Positions 10,501-22,502 of a stretch of DNA of 64,000 bases are shown one piece after another (within the stretch, counting starts at the first letter, position 1; every line of letters begins with the position of its first letter). The notes beneath the pieces were generated by a model. It was not told the DNA's origin, searched no databases, and saw nothing but the letters and a program-made list of their open reading frames with translations. The translations under genes were made by a program, and so were the position numbers. Location: positions 16,432,501-16,496,500 of the forward strand of contig NC_072798.1 in NCBI RefSeq assembly GCF_028583425.1. The letters are read 5' to 3'. This stretch comes from Eublepharis macularius. Taxonomy: Eukaryota > Chordata > Lepidosauria > Squamata > Eublepharidae.

Positions 10501-11267
10501 ATAATCAATGGGAGTCTTAGGGAAAGAACATGAATGGGGAGCATTTGACCAAGGTTACAACGTCCGAACAAACAAACCCAAAACCAGAGAAACTGTTCGC
10601 CCAACTTTGCTTTGTCCAATTAGAGAGCTACGTAAAAGGGTGCGGGGAGGTTTTAGATTTTTATCTAATATTCTAATTAACATAAACTCTCAGGATAGAA
10701 AAGGAATACAAATTAAAAAAACACAGGGCTGGGTAAATACATAGTATTTATCCACATATTATTAATTTGAATCCCTACTTTATCTCATTAGTCAAGGTAA
10801 TATAGACTAAGTTGAAAATATAAACCGCGTAAGCTGGCTACAAGGTTAACAGGTTTCCCTTGTTTGTGAGCTTTCCAGCCGCACCTGGCCAGCCACCGAT
10901 AGAAACAAAATGGTGGATGTGACGGCGCTTTCATCTGATCCGGCAAGGCCGTTGGTCAGCCATTCTTTGGTGCTTCCAATGACTCTCAGCAAATCACACA
11001 AGGATCATCCCTTCTCCAGAACATCTGGCTGGTGCCCTCTGATTCAACGAATTAATCACATCTGTATGCACTCACTTTTTGACTGTTCAAAGCACTTTCC
11101 ATACATTATCTTGAGGAGAAAAAAAACCCTGATGTTCAGAAAAGCTCTAGGAAAGAAAGGTTGGTTCAGTATCAGCAAAGAAAATGGATCGGCATGATGT
11201 CTATCCCTCAGCCAAAGTACTCTGTGGACCACTTACTCTTCAGCAAGAGTATAGGAAAGAAGATTCA
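10501..11267. other. Unassigned non-coding stretch
   Basis: No gene or recognised repeat; unique-looking DNA. Confidence 0.45.
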
Positions 11268-11440
11268 TAGGATTGCCAGCCTCCAGGTGGTGGCTGGAGA
11301 TCTCCCGGAATTACATCTGATCTCTAGGCGATAAAGATCAATTCCCCTGGAGAAAATGGATGCCTCCTCCAAACACTGCCCTTTTTAGGCTCCACCCACA
11401 AATTCTCCAAGAATTTCCCAACCTGGAGCTGGCAACCCTA
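11268..11440 (+). mobile_element. TAGGGTTGCC-family hAT MITE
   Basis: Begins TAGGATTGCCAGCCTCC and ends GGAGCTGGCAACCCTA. Internally deleted relative to the 236-bp copy at 26218-26453. No clear duplication remains. Confidence 0.75.
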
Positions 11441-13375
11441 TTTGTGAGCCCAGCAGCTCATGTGAATGCTGAATTTGGTTTCTTTTGACCTTAGTGACCT
11501 GCTAGGCTCCACATCCCACTTTCTAGAGACAAATGCTACTACTATCTCCTATTAGTCACCTGTTTTCACTGGCTCCCTTTCAGCATATCGTAAGGCTCAG
11601 GAACATTTCCATGAAAGAGTATTGTGAAAAGACTGTCTCGGGAGCTCTTTCCTGTGTTGGGATATGCAGTCCAAAAACGGTGTTCTTTAAAACCTGTCTT
11701 TCCAGCGAAGCCTGTCTCACTTTGAACAGGAAGAAGCAGATATATATGCATATGTGTAAGATTAGCCAACTCAGCTTTATATAAACAACCCCAAAATGCC
11801 TAACCTGAAATTTGCTTGCAGTGAAAGAAGCTTCTAAGGAGTGACAAATTGCTGCGAAGCCATTTAATATATCTAGATAAAGACTCTTTTGGACAGATCT
11901 TCTTAATTGTTGCATTAAGTGTATTTAGGGTGACTCAATAAGAATTGACTTGCTTATCGTGTCTAGCAGAATTGTTGCTGAAAGTCTCTGCTTACCAAGC
12001 CAGGGTATTTATAAGCTGTCCTTCCATCGCTCAAGCCATGTGTCTTGTTATATTTAGGACAAGTTCTAAGCAGAAGTGAGCCGTATCCTTTGAAAAAATT
12101 ACATTCCATCTTCTCATTTCTCTAAATTAAGACTCGGAACAGTGATCGAGGGAAGACTAGGAGCAACAAATGGAAAAATGAAAGGGCTTACGGAAAAGGC
12201 TGTTCTCAATTGATACATCAGAGCTATAATTAATATATCAGAGAAATACCGCAATCTCTACAGCAAAATTATGCCCGTGCCATTTATTTGGGTACTGTAA
12301 ATTAGAAGCCTCCCCCCTCACTCCGAAATCGGTACTTTAAAAAGTGCACCACATAAGGCAGATATTGATTCTGTTCCATGGACTGACTGAGATAGACAAT
12401 ACCCCTGTAAATATTGCCAGATCAATAGTTCCAGAGAAATAATTGAGTGCAATAACGAGATCTCATTCTAGCAAAACAAATCCATGGTGGCTTGTTACCA
12501 AGAGCTGGCAGCTGTTACATGAATAGACTATTTCTTTATGAGGGTTGGGAAGGTAGGTCTTAACTGGGCCAATTCTGTGCGCAAGCGGCACAAGGACCAA
12601 CATTCCTAAACAGAAACATTTTCCATGTGGCAAAAATGCCTATACCGAAACAACTTCCATGTAGGAAGTTTGCTTGAATTCCAAATACGTGGTGACCCTG
12701 CATTGCATCATGCAACCTTCCATCGATAAAAATAGGGATGTGATCGTTGCACCCCTATTCATTTGTCAAGGATTACTGCCCGAGCACCTCCTCATCAATA
12801 CACATTGCTGAATGTTTTGCATTGGATTCCGCTTGTTCTATTCATGTATTCACCTACAGATATTCTGGTGAACTCCACCCCACCACCCACCCCAATTATT
12901 CTACAGTCTGTTATCAGCTGCTCAGAATGAGTCTCACACACCATGTGAAAGGGCACACTGTGGTCTCTTCTGCATGCTCAGCTTTGCGGCAGGTTTTGGG
13001 TGGGTATTCAGCCCATGAGGATCAGATCTGCTTATGCATCAGTTCTGGCCCTCATACAGCTTCAGTTCTTTAATTCTGCACTTCAAGGAGTTGAATGAAA
13101 GCGGTTTCATCCGGGATTTTTTTTTTGCACATGTGTTACAATGTTGTAATGTTTGGACATTGGAGGAGGTTTTATGATTGGCTGAGGTGTGTATGAACAT
13201 TGGTTCTGTCTTGGCGCTTCCGCATCCCAACTTCTTGCCCAGCCCCCTGCTGTGACTCACTGCCATCCACCAGCTGTGAGAGATGTATTGCACTGAGCCA
13301 CTTGCCACCCGCCACTTTGTCAACATCCGCCATCTTCCACAGCTCCTCAACCAGGTGCCGCCCCTCAATGTCTCG
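11441..13375. other. Unique-looking non-coding DNA
   Basis: No gene recognised. 11930-12480 is low in repeats and rich in homeodomain-like AATTA/TAATT words, so it could be conserved non-coding DNA; this is inference only. A GGGCCAGCCCTG terminus at 13377-13388 marks the right end of an unresolved hAT-type element. Confidence 0.4.
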
Positions 13376-13465
13376 GGCCAGCCCTGGGTGCGTCACCATA
13401 CAAAATAAAGTTGGACTTGTGGGTCGCCATACCAAAAAAGTTGCTATAGATCTGCTGTGAAGATG

Positions 13466-13672
13466 GTGGTGGTGCAAATTGCCGTCAAGTCATAGCTGAC
13501 TTATGGCGACCCCTGGTTGGGTTTTCATGGCAAGAGGCTAACAGGGGTGGTTTGCCTTTGCCTTCCTCCACAAGCTTGGTCTTCATCGGAGGTTCCCCAT
13601 CCAATTACTAGCCAAGGCCAACCCTGATTAGCTTCTGAGATCTGATGAGATCGGGCTTGCCTGGGCAGCATG
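13466..13672 (-). repeat. 5S rRNA-derived SINE
   Basis: Antisense copy. The body (GCCGTCAAGTCATAGCTGAC and GTTTTCATGGCAAGAG) precedes the 5S-derived head (CCCATCCAATTACTAGCC, then AGCTTCTGAGATCTGATGAG). Confidence 0.85.
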
Positions 13673-13919
13673 AAAAAACGACCTGTATTCCCTGAAAGCA
13701 GAACTGTACACTTGTTAAGCCAGACAGACACAGACAGCTGTTTCCTGTCACTTTAAATCTTCATTGTGACTGTGTTTCTTTGAAAGCTGCCCCAGGCTCC
13801 TATGTAAGATTGCCACCTGTGAACCCTTTACACTGATGCAATAGGAAAAAGGAAACTCTGTCCATTCCTGTCCATTCCGCCCTCGGTCCTGCTGTCCTAC
13901 ATCCTCACCTGCAGTGTGG

Positions 13920-14015
13920 TCCATCCAGCTGCCTTATACTGAGTCAAACTGTTGGTCTTTCAAGGTCAGTATTATCTCCTCCGACTGGCAGCACCTCATG
14001 AAGGTCTCGGGCAGA
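13920..14015 (-). repeat. tRNA-derived squamate SINE, 3' fragment
   Basis: CAGCTGCCTTATACTGAGTC followed by GGTCAGTATT and CTGGCAGCACCTC: the antisense 3' half of the SINE found complete at 14442-14660. Confidence 0.65.
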
Positions 14016-14039
14016 AACTTTAATATAATCTACTTAGAG

Positions 14040-14228
14040 ATTTATATATTTAGGTATTTTTGGATCCCCCAATGAGGACTCAAAGTGACAACATTCTCCC
14101 CTCCATTTTATCCGTACAACAGGCTGAGAGAATGACCAGTTCAAGGTGACCCAGTGAACTTGCATGGTAGAGTGGGACTTCAACACTGGGTCTTAGTTTG
14201 ACGCTCTAATCACTACACCACATTGCCT
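14040..14228 (-). repeat. CORE-SINE-like tRNA-derived SINE, old copy
   Basis: Antisense core (ATCCGTACAACAGGCTGAG), antisense B-box region (GGGACTTCAACACTGGG) and antisense 5' end (CTAATCACTACACCACATTG). Confidence 0.6.
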
Positions 14229-14441
14229 CATCAGCTCTGAATACAAGGGTTCTAATTTTCGCTTTTGTAGCAAAAGTATTGATAAACATCCTCCAGTCCC
14301 TAGGGCCAATTCACCCAATGCACTGTTAATTCAAGAATTTGTGAAGCTCTGCATGGCTACCTCCATCTTAGAAGAAGCATGTTCTCTTCTTCCTTGTGCT
14401 GGAGTGGATGTGTCTTCTAAGGTGACACCTGCTGCAATAGA

Positions 14442-14660
14442 GGAGGGGCCGGTGGCTCAGTGGTAGCGCAACTGCTTGGCATGCAGAAAGTTCTAGGTTC
14501 AGTTCCCAACATCTCCAGTTAAAAGAATCAGGAGGCAGATGATATGAAAGATCCCTGCCCGAGATCCTGGAGAGCTGCTGGCATTCTGAGTGGACAATTC
14601 GGACCTCGGTGGACTGATGACCTGGTTCGATATGAGGCAGCTTCATGTGTACATATCTTT
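14442..14660 (+). repeat. tRNA-derived squamate SINE, full-length
   Basis: The tRNA-like head has an A box (GTGGCTCAGTGGTAGCGC) and B box (AGGTTCAGTTCC). The body follows (CATCTCCAGTTAAAAG, GAGATCCTGGAGAGCTGCTG) and then the tail segment ATATGAGGCAGCTTCATGTG. Polymerase III promoter boxes are intact enough to be recognised. Confidence 0.85.
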
Positions 14661-15782
14661 AAATGGTTGTTTTCATTCATTTGCAAATCTATAAAGATTT
14701 CATTGTCTTGGGTTTCTTTGAGCAGGTAACAACCACACTTGACAATTCTCTCCTGATCCTCACATCTATAAATGCCAACCATGGAATGGTACTATTGTCA
14801 GACTTTGATACCAGATTTGACACAATACGTGCAACCTTTCTCTCAGAAGTAAAGAAGCAACCTTGAGTGATCATCTAATTTTAGCATGCCAAGAATTTTT
14901 TAATGCCTCATTTACATCCCGTGGCACAGATTTTAAGGACAAGCATCTTTGATCTTTTAAATAAAGGCAAATAAGCGCCTGCCCTTAATTGTATCTGAAA
15001 ATTTCCAGGTACGTTTATGAGTAATAAGGACAGAGCTGTACTGTGTTGGAATTTGCACAGTCAATTAGCATTTCAAAAGGAACATCACACACTTTAGAAA
15101 CGATGGCAACATGCATTTATGATCCAGCATGGGGTAAGGTTTACCAGTGTTCTAACAGGTGCAATCTTAAAGACGCTTTCGTAGGAGTAAGTCCCGTTAA
15201 AGAGACCTGAAAGGGATTCAGAGTAGATGTGTTTATGATGGTACTGTAAGTGGCTTCATAGTTAGGCAACAAATAAAGCCATAGGAGAACCAAGAAAAGG
15301 AACGATGACGGGACTGACTGGTCATGCAAGGGGAAGGTGTTTTCGGTTTTTCAAAAGGAATATTTTCCTGAAATATGAACGCAGACATTTATGGGGTAAT
15401 CCTAAACAGGTTTACATCTTTCTCAATTCAGGGGCTGGGAAGGAAGTAACTGAGTTTAGAATTTCACTGTTCTCTTCCTCTTTGACGGTATGAATGCAAT
15501 TAGAGAATTCTAGCCTCCTAGACATCTGAGCCTATAATAATTGGGGAAAGAGGGAGACAGTTGGATCGTTGCCAAGTCTGGTAATGGATTACCCAGAACA
15601 GAAGGATAATACTTCTTTGGCTACATGGTTCAAACTAGATGTCAAAACGGCCTACGGTAGTTTTGAAAATAGAACCAGAGGTGCTCCTCTAAATGAGAAA
15701 GTATTAGTGACTGCTGTTCTTTGGGGGTTTTCGCCTCTAAAAGAAAGACAAACAGCGTTCTTGGATGTTTTAACAAACTCAT
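14661..15782. other. Unassigned non-coding stretch
   Basis: No gene or recognised repeat. Confidence 0.4.
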
Positions 15783-15785
15783 TAA

Positions 15786-16656
15786 GGCCGATTCCACACT
15801 ACCTTAGCTCCCGCTTTTCTTGTGCAATGATTGTTCCATCTGTTATTGCGCAATCTTCGCGTGTTTGTCCACATCACCCTTTGAATAGCGCTTCTCCTGC
15901 GCAATCCGTTGATCACATCCCCTTTCAAAAAGACGGGTAAAGGGGCGGGAAAAACCCGAACGGCCCCGCGTTTTTTTTTTTTTTAAAGGACAAATTGACA
16001 CTATATCGACGAGTAAGCATCCTGGTTCAATGGTACAACAACACCATTAATATAATATATATTAAAAAATCACCTGAGTCACTTACGATGAGCGCTTGGA
16101 ACATCACAGCCTGCATGCTGGTTGAAATCATCCGGGAATGGGTGAGCGGTAACGATCACCTACAGCAGCATCCAACAGCAGAGCTTCATTTTGTCTTTGG
16201 AAAATTGACATCTGTGCCTAACTTGTCGGCACAGTCCGTGTCGGGCATAACATGAGCCATGATTTCAGTATCATGTGGATGCCCTCCCCAAAATATAAAT
16301 TGAATTAACATATGAAATTGTTCCTCTGATATTTGAGGTCTGCCCGCTTTTTTAAAATGAGATTAATATGATGAGATGTCACCATATCGACACGGTACTC
16401 TTTTATTTTTTAAAAAAAGGGGTGGGGACAAAGGCGGAGAATTACTCCTTAATTGGGAGGCAGGTCAAGAGAGGCTCGGAATTCAACTGAGGGCAGTTAT
16501 TCATCAAAAGATAACCTGCGGCGAAAGTGCAATGGGCTGTGGCGACGCCATGCCGAATTAATGACTGCTTCGGAGACGATGCGTGTGAACAGATGAAGGA
16601 ATGGCGCTGTGGAAGCGAAAAACTGCCGCGAGAATGACGGTAGTGTGGATTCGGCC
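15786..16656. mobile_element. GGCCGATTCC-family element, 871 bp, 3-bp target duplication
   Basis: Terminal inverted repeats GGCCGATTCCACACTACC and GGTAGTGTGGATTCGGCC, flanked by TAA on both sides (15783-15785, 16657-16659). A TAA/TTA 3-bp duplication is the PIF/Harbinger hallmark. The interior is AT-rich with no transposase, so it is non-autonomous. Short relatives are at 58398-58599 and 60301-60428. Confidence 0.8.
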
Positions 16657-16659
16657 TAA

Positions 16660-17295
16660 GTTTCACAAGAGTGGAGCCGCTTGATCAAAACTACAGGACC
16701 TTACAAGCATTGATGTACCTAGGATCGGGGCCTATTATTATTAACAAATTATTGGGCTCTGTTGTAACTCCAGCAAGCTATCATTTGATCATGTTTAAAG
16801 AAAACGTATTATTTCAGAATTATGCCTCTATTTAACTGCATATTCCATCTTCTCTTTCCTTCCTCCCTCCCTTCCCTCTTCCCCCCATGAGATTTCAATA
16901 AAAGTTTATTATTTCAAAATGGTGTCTATATTTATATAAATGTACATGGAGCTCCTAGTTCTTTGGAATTGTCCAAGATTTCAAATCTTTCCTTTGTGCT
17001 GTTTGTCAGCAAATGTATGCGTTACTCTACCAAGCATAATAGTTCCGGACTCTGCGTAGATCAACAAAGTTTTAAAAAAACAACAACCACATATTATAAT
17101 GCTGTCTTAACTAAATAACTGCCTTGGAAATCTTTTGATGGAAAGAGAGGGAGAGAGATATTTTGAAATATATAAATCAAATAAAGAATGCACAGTTTAC
17201 TGTATTATATAGTACAAAGAATAAATAACACTTAATTTTATATTAATACAATTTAATATTTTTAGCATCCATTTAATGCCATATAAAAATGAAAC
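16660..17295. other. Unassigned AT-rich stretch
   Basis: No gene or recognised repeat. Confidence 0.4.
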
Positions 17296-17461
17296 TAGGG
17301 TTTCCAGGCACAGCCTGGCAATTAGCGGGTGGACTTATTGGCTGGGGGGGGGGTGCTCACTGGTGACATCATTAGGTCGCTGGCAATGCGATGACATCAC
17401 TCCCCATGTTCCTGGAAGTGATACCAGTGCATTGCCGTGGGATGCTGGAGACACTCTAGCA

Positions 17462-18433
17462 CAGCGGTCCCCAACCCATTTGAGCCTGTGGGCATGTCTG
17501 AAATTCTGACACAGTGTGGTGGGTGCAGCAACAAAATTGCTGCCACAAAATGGCTGCTGCAGGAGACAGAGTAGGGTTGCCAGGCAGGCCTTCTCAACCT
17601 CCCGGCGAGGGACAGGGGCCTGGCACTTACATTTGGGGAGAGGGGGATGAGTGCATGTGGAGTGCGCGCGAACGCGCCCTCACAGGTGCGATGACGTCAC
17701 TTCAGGGGTGACATCATCATGTAGCCCCTGGGCAGGCCCATTTTCGGGCGCTGCAGAGTGCTCCTGCGGGCTGTTCTGTCGCGGATCGGGCCCGTTTTTG
17801 AGGCGCTGCGGAGTACAGGAGTGTTCCTGTGCTCTGCAGCGGCTCAAAAACGGGCCCAATCCACGCCAAAATGGGCCCGTTTTGGGCGCTGCAGAGCGCA
17901 GGCACATTCCTGAGCTCAACAGTGCCTCAAAACGGGTCCGATCCACGGCAGAACGGGCCTGTTTTGGGCGCTGTAGAGTACAGGAGTGCTCCACAGCAGC
18001 CCCGAACCAGGCCAAAACAGGCCCGATCCCGGTGGCTGTGGTGCACAGGAGCGCGCCGCGCCATGGGGGAGCATGCAAGGAAGGTGCACCCCCCCCCGCT
18101 GCTCAGGTAAGTGGGGTGGGGTGTGGAGAGTGGGGGCAGGGGATCCCCTACCCCCATCGGGGGTGGGCAATCTCTAAGACAGAGTCAGCTACAAAATGGC
18201 TGCTACAGCTTGTCTCCAGTCATGCAATGAAGATCCTTGTGCTCTGGAAGCAATTTCTGCCAAAGCAATGTTTTTAAAATCTGTACAGCCAGTCAATACA
18301 GTGGCCAATCAGAAGCCATGCTTTGCAAAAGCACCCCCCCCCGCTACACTCACTTTTTAAAACACTTAGCCGGCACCAGAAAAGGCATTGGTAGGCACAA
18401 TTGTGCCCATGGGCACCATGTTGAGGACCCTTA
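17462..18433. mobile_element. Middle hAT-type element (CAGCGGTCCCCAAC ends)
   Basis: Left end CAGCGGTCCCCAAC; the right end reads inward as TAAGGGTCCTCAAC. 8-bp duplication CTCTAGCA (17454-17461) and CTCTAACA (18434-18441), 7 of 8 matching. Its body (ACAAAATGGCTGCTGCAGG and ACAAAATGGCTGCTACAGC) is split by the element at 17572-18176. Confidence 0.8.
17572..18176. mobile_element. Inner hAT-type element with a GC-rich minisatellite
   Basis: Exact 8-bp duplication AGACAGAG at 17564-17571 and 18177-18184. Ends TAGGGTTGCCAGGC and GGGCAATCTCTA. The interior (about 17735-18010) holds about four imperfect units of about 75 bp around GGGCGCTGCAGAG and AACGGGCCCG. GC-rich open frames of up to about 200 codons across it are repeat artefacts. 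Confidence 0.85.
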
Positions 18434-18657
18434 CTCTAACATTTGGACTAACTCTAGTGTTTTTCCTCAAATGCTAGAGTATCCCTCCAGCGACACACTG
18501 AAATTACTTGTGGGCACTGTGTCAGATCACACATCAGTTGCCCTAGAGTTTTCCATCCATTTTTCCACTGCCAGCCACCTGAGCCATGGCTGGAAGGACT
18601 CGCTGGTGGTGGGGGATCCCTCACCCTCACTAGAAGGTTGGTAGCCCTGAAGGTAAC

Positions 18658-20019
18658 AAGTTTACCCTTTAGGTAGGCAGCTGTGTCCATCTGGCAGCAC
18701 AGGGTAGCCTGACCTGGGGCCAGGATCCTGGGTGAACTGTTGGCCTGTGTTGCCAGAATCCGTCAGTGAGACCTGCCTGCTGCTACTCAGAGAGGCTATT
18801 AAAAGAATTCCTCTCACTTGCTTTTTACCCAATTTCTCTCCAAATCCCTTACAAGGAATTTGGAGTCAGTTTCTATTCAATTCTGTTTTGATCAAACAGG
18901 AGAGGCAGAAATGGAGTTTTGCAAGATTTTAGAATTTCACTCTGTAGATGCTCAGAGGCAGACAACGTCTTCCCAAAGCTTCCTACTCCCTGCTAGAGAA
19001 TCACCCTGTGTTGTGGTGCAAGACTCGGGTCCAGTAGCATCTTAAAGACCACATTAAAAGAGTTGCAAGAGCTGAAGTAATCAAAAATTGCATTAATTCC
19101 TCTTTGAAGAGAACTGAAAGAGAAATCCCCCTTTTCAGAACGAAAAAAGAGAAGAAGAGGAATCAACAGCTATATCTAAAAGAAAGTGAATTTCAGAAAA
19201 AGGAAGTCCCCTCCCTACTCGAACAACACTACAGCACCCCTGGTGGTACCCCTGGTGGTGGGGAACAGTCTCTGCACAGACCCACTACCTCTGCTGTTCC
19301 TCTGATCAAGAAAGGGTTATGCTAGTAAACTTAACGAAGCCGAGACCTGCAGAAGCTACCCCACTGAGGTTGGTCTCCAGCCCCACCCCCTCGCAACAAT
19401 TACATACACATTGATTAGCATAAGCCATGCAATTAAGACTTTCAAGGGGTAACAGGTCATTCATCCCTCAGAGCTAGCTTTCAACTCTGGATCTTTGCTG
19501 TCAAGTCCCCTCCCACCCCCTGCCCAACCTGTGATGTTGTGGTTAGAATATTGGACTGGGCCTAAGCTTCAGGTTGGACTGGGCCCAGGTTAGACTGTTG
19601 GACTGGACCCAAGTGCAGGTTCTCATTCATTGTTGAACTTATTGAGCGATCTTGGAACAGTCCTCCTTTTTCAGTATAACCTACCTCACAAGATTGTTGT
19701 GATGATAAAAAGGAGGTTCTTGAAGAAGAGATGGGTGAGAAACCAACATGAATACATTTCTTCTGCTTAGGCTGGCCTGTATCCTTTCTCCTGAAACTCA
19801 TCGATAGCTACTTAAGACAGCTACTGGGCGGTCTAGGAGCCTATTTGGGAGAATTGGCGTGAACACCCAGATGAGGGTATTAGGCTTTGGAATTCCTCAC
19901 TAGGAAAAACAACAAACAAAGTAAGGTACGTCAATTCAGGGTTAGGGGAATAAAGTATACAAATTTCAATGAGAGCTGGATCCTTCTTCTCTTGTGGTCC
20001 TCCAGTGGTTCCTTCATCT
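18658..20019. other. Non-coding stretch with short repeat fragments
   Basis: Contains a GGTCCAGTAGCATCTTAAAG fragment at about 19030 (foldback family F, see 36386). No gene recognised. Confidence 0.4.
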
Positions 20020-20059
20020 TTTCTCCTGGTCCCCAGATCGTTCCTTCATCAACCTGTTC

Positions 20060-20222
20060 AGTACTATCTATTTGGACCGGCAGCAGCTTCCCAGGGTCTC
20101 AGGTAGGGGTCTTCCACATCACCTGCTGCCTGATCCTTTTAACTGGAGATGCTGGGGATTGAACCTGGGGTCTTCTGCATGCCAAGCAGATGCTCCATCA
20201 ATGATCCACAGCCCTTCCCTCT
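20060..20222 (-). repeat. tRNA-derived squamate SINE
   Basis: Antisense body (CAGGGTCTCAGGTAGGGGTC, CACCTGCTGCCTGATCC, AACTGGAGATGCTGGGGATT) and antisense B box (GATTGAACCTGGGG), ending in an antisense A-box region near 20200. Confidence 0.8.
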
Positions 20223-20364
20223 AGCAAAGGAAGCAAGACCAGGGGTTAGGGAACAAGAGGAAAGAGTTTGGGGCGAGAGAGAGAGAGCAAAAGAGGTAAG
20301 TTGGTTGAGATTTTGGAGCAGAGAAATGCAAGTTGAGGAAACCACTGCCTGACACATCTCCAGG

Positions 20365-20535
20365 TGGGGCCTTGAGTTTGCCCAGCATTAAATCTGGTCT
20401 CCAGGCAGCAGAGATCAGTTCCCCTGGAGGAAACGGCAGCTTTGGATAATAGATTCTATGCCATCCTATCCCCCTTGATCACTGTCCCCAGGCACTGCCC
20501 CCAAATCTTCAGGAATTGATACCTCAACTTCTTGT
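20365..20535 (+). mobile_element. TAGGGTTGCC-family hAT MITE, degraded
   Basis: Contains TCTGGTCTCCAGGCAGCAGA and GATCAGTTCCCCTGGAG, followed by GCCCCCAAATCTTCAGGAAT; the ends are eroded. Confidence 0.6.
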
Positions 20536-21750
20536 ACCTGGCCCTGCGTTCTGCCAAAACGGGCAGATCATTTTGCTTGCACCCAGCTTCACTGCTTTGA
20601 GGATTGCAGGCGCCATCTACTTAGTGCGTAGCACACTGTGGGTGTGACGGGAAGCAAATTGCAAGCGGCGAGGATGCATTGAGTTAAGTGCAGGCTGCAC
20701 GTATGTGTGCACAGCAGTTTAATTTAATTGGCCTCATACAGCTTGCGAGAAACACTTGTTTATGTTAATCCCGCTGTGCTGACAGCCAACTCTGTGACGA
20801 CTCATCCCGTTATGGCTGGACCCCCGGAGAAAGTACATTCCTATCATTTGAATCCTGGGGACATTGGTTGGTCCTGAAGGAACGGCCTTTCCCCCAAGCA
20901 CAAACAGAGCAGGCTGCTGTAATTGGGAGTCCAGCCTTCATCAGATGTCATCATGCTGAAAAACAGTGACTATTGTTTCCTCTAAAGGCTGGTGCTAACA
21001 ACTAGCCGTGTCTGTGTTGTCATTAAAAAAATAATAATTCTGAGAAATGAAAACCTCATTTTAGATGCAGGAAAGATTGGGCTGGAAACAGGCTTTTAAA
21101 TTTAATCACAACTAATTGTGTGTGCGCTCGGAACGACAGGAAACCAAAGGAACTCCTGTACAGAACTTGCAATCAAGGCTCGCCGGAAACCACATTTCCC
21201 AAAATACTCAGTGTAAATAAGGCAATACTGAAAATGCATTTTCATATGGATCAGGAAAGCGAATGTCCTACTTTTCGAAGGCTTGTGTTACTAAACTGAT
21301 TGTGTGTAAGGCTCCAGGGCTCTTGTTCCAGGGACTCTGGGGCTTAACTACTAGGGCAGCTGGCCAGAGGAAGAATCTACCTGTGCTTTAAGTCTGTTTT
21401 CTGCTCTTGGGAACCACCAACACAGCTGGCCAGAAGCAGGTACTGCAGCATTTACAAGGTTCCCCCAGGATCCTGATCAGGGTTCAGTGGTGCCCTGTGT
21501 ATCCTCCAAATTTTCCCTGGCTTCCTAGTCTAAACAACTTTGGGATATTCAGTGACCCATCTGCCCTCCTTACTCCCCTCCTCTTCCTCCCCCAAAGACT
21601 GACCACTCTAATTTGTTCTGCTGCTACCTTCAAGATTATGTCCTGACTGAGCCTTCAGCCTGCAAGCCCCAACTCTGTTTTATTCCTCTATACCTTTACC
21701 TACTAGTAATAACCTTCAGCATTTTATCAGTTTAAGGATAGTTTCAAGTA
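20536..21750. other. Repeat-poor stretch, possible conserved non-coding DNA
   Basis: 20680-21290 has none of the window's repeat families and contains AATTTAATTGG, CAACTAATTGTG and ATTAAAAAAATAATAATTC words. No open frame looks like a gene. That it is a conserved element is inference from texture only. Confidence 0.35.
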
Positions 21751-21752
21751 GG

Positions 21753-21953
21753 TAGTTGTGTTGGACTCTGCAGTAGAACTGTAGAATTTGAGCCCACTAG
21801 CCCTTTAGAGACCAATATGATTTTCAGGGTGTAAGCCTTCGAGAGTCAAAGCTCCCTTCTTCCGATACCAGATATCTGAAGATTTGACTCTTGCTCATAC
21901 CCTGAAAATCTTGTTTGTCTCTAAGGTGCTACTGGACTCAAGAGACAATTTTG
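21753..21953. repeat. Foldback repeat family F, diverged copy
   Basis: Arms GCCTTCGAGAGTCAAAGCTC and GACTCTTGCTCATACCC face each other. The right flank is TCTCTAAGGTGCTACTGGAC. Confidence 0.65.
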
Positions 21954-22494
21954 ACACAAAAGGTTGACATTAAAGTTAAACATAAAGGAACGGCAGACAC
22001 AAAGGACATTCAAAATAGGAAACATCCAGAAGCTACTTTGAAAGCATTCATGCAGAATTCAGGCAACATGAGCTTATTCTTTCTTGCTTCAACCCACACA
22101 ACATTTTTGGAAAACTGGCCTTGCATTTTTGGAGTTATCAGATGGTTGAAAGCCGTTCCTTTCTCTCTCAATTTACTTACATGCTTTCTCTATGAACTTG
22201 TGAATGCTAAAGTGGTTTCAGATACATAATCAGTGCAGAAGGTCCCATTCAAACAAGAGATCTGCAATTAGTCATCAAGTAAATATGCCGCAACAACCTT
22301 AAAATTCTCCCCAGCCCATTTCAGATGCAGATAACATGAGACAGATTATTGCCCTGATTACCACATTCTAAGTGCAAGTCAAAAATTGGGACAGTATAAA
22401 AACACGGCCACAACTTTCCTACCTTCTCTCTTTGATTTCTTTCTTTATTTGCAAATAAATTGTACTTAGGGATGCTGGTTTGTGATCAGAAGAC
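21954..22494. other. Unassigned non-coding stretch
   Basis: No gene or recognised repeat. Confidence 0.4.
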
Positions 22495-22502
22495 CTGCCA
22501 TG

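Larger units (their letters stand above)
17296..18649. mobile_element. Outer hAT-like element of a three-level nest
   Basis: Left end TAGGGTTTCCAGGC, right end GGTTGGTAGCCCTG. Flanks AATGAAAC (17288-17295) and AAGGTAAC (18650-18657) match at 6 of 8 positions. It is interrupted by the hAT element at 17462-18433. Contains ATGACATCACT segments similar to those near 25505 and 37590. Confidence 0.55.

Noticed and set aside
13172-13477. 101-codon reverse frame as a transposase fragment
   Set aside because: It looks like the body of a non-autonomous hAT-type element ending in CAGGGCTGGCCC. No RNase-H or BED motif.
14442-14660. Functional tRNA gene
   Set aside because: A and B boxes are present, but there is no cloverleaf with an acceptor stem; it is a SINE.
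17651-18277. 208-codon frame
   Set aside because: It runs through the minisatellite of a MITE and crosses its duplication boundary.
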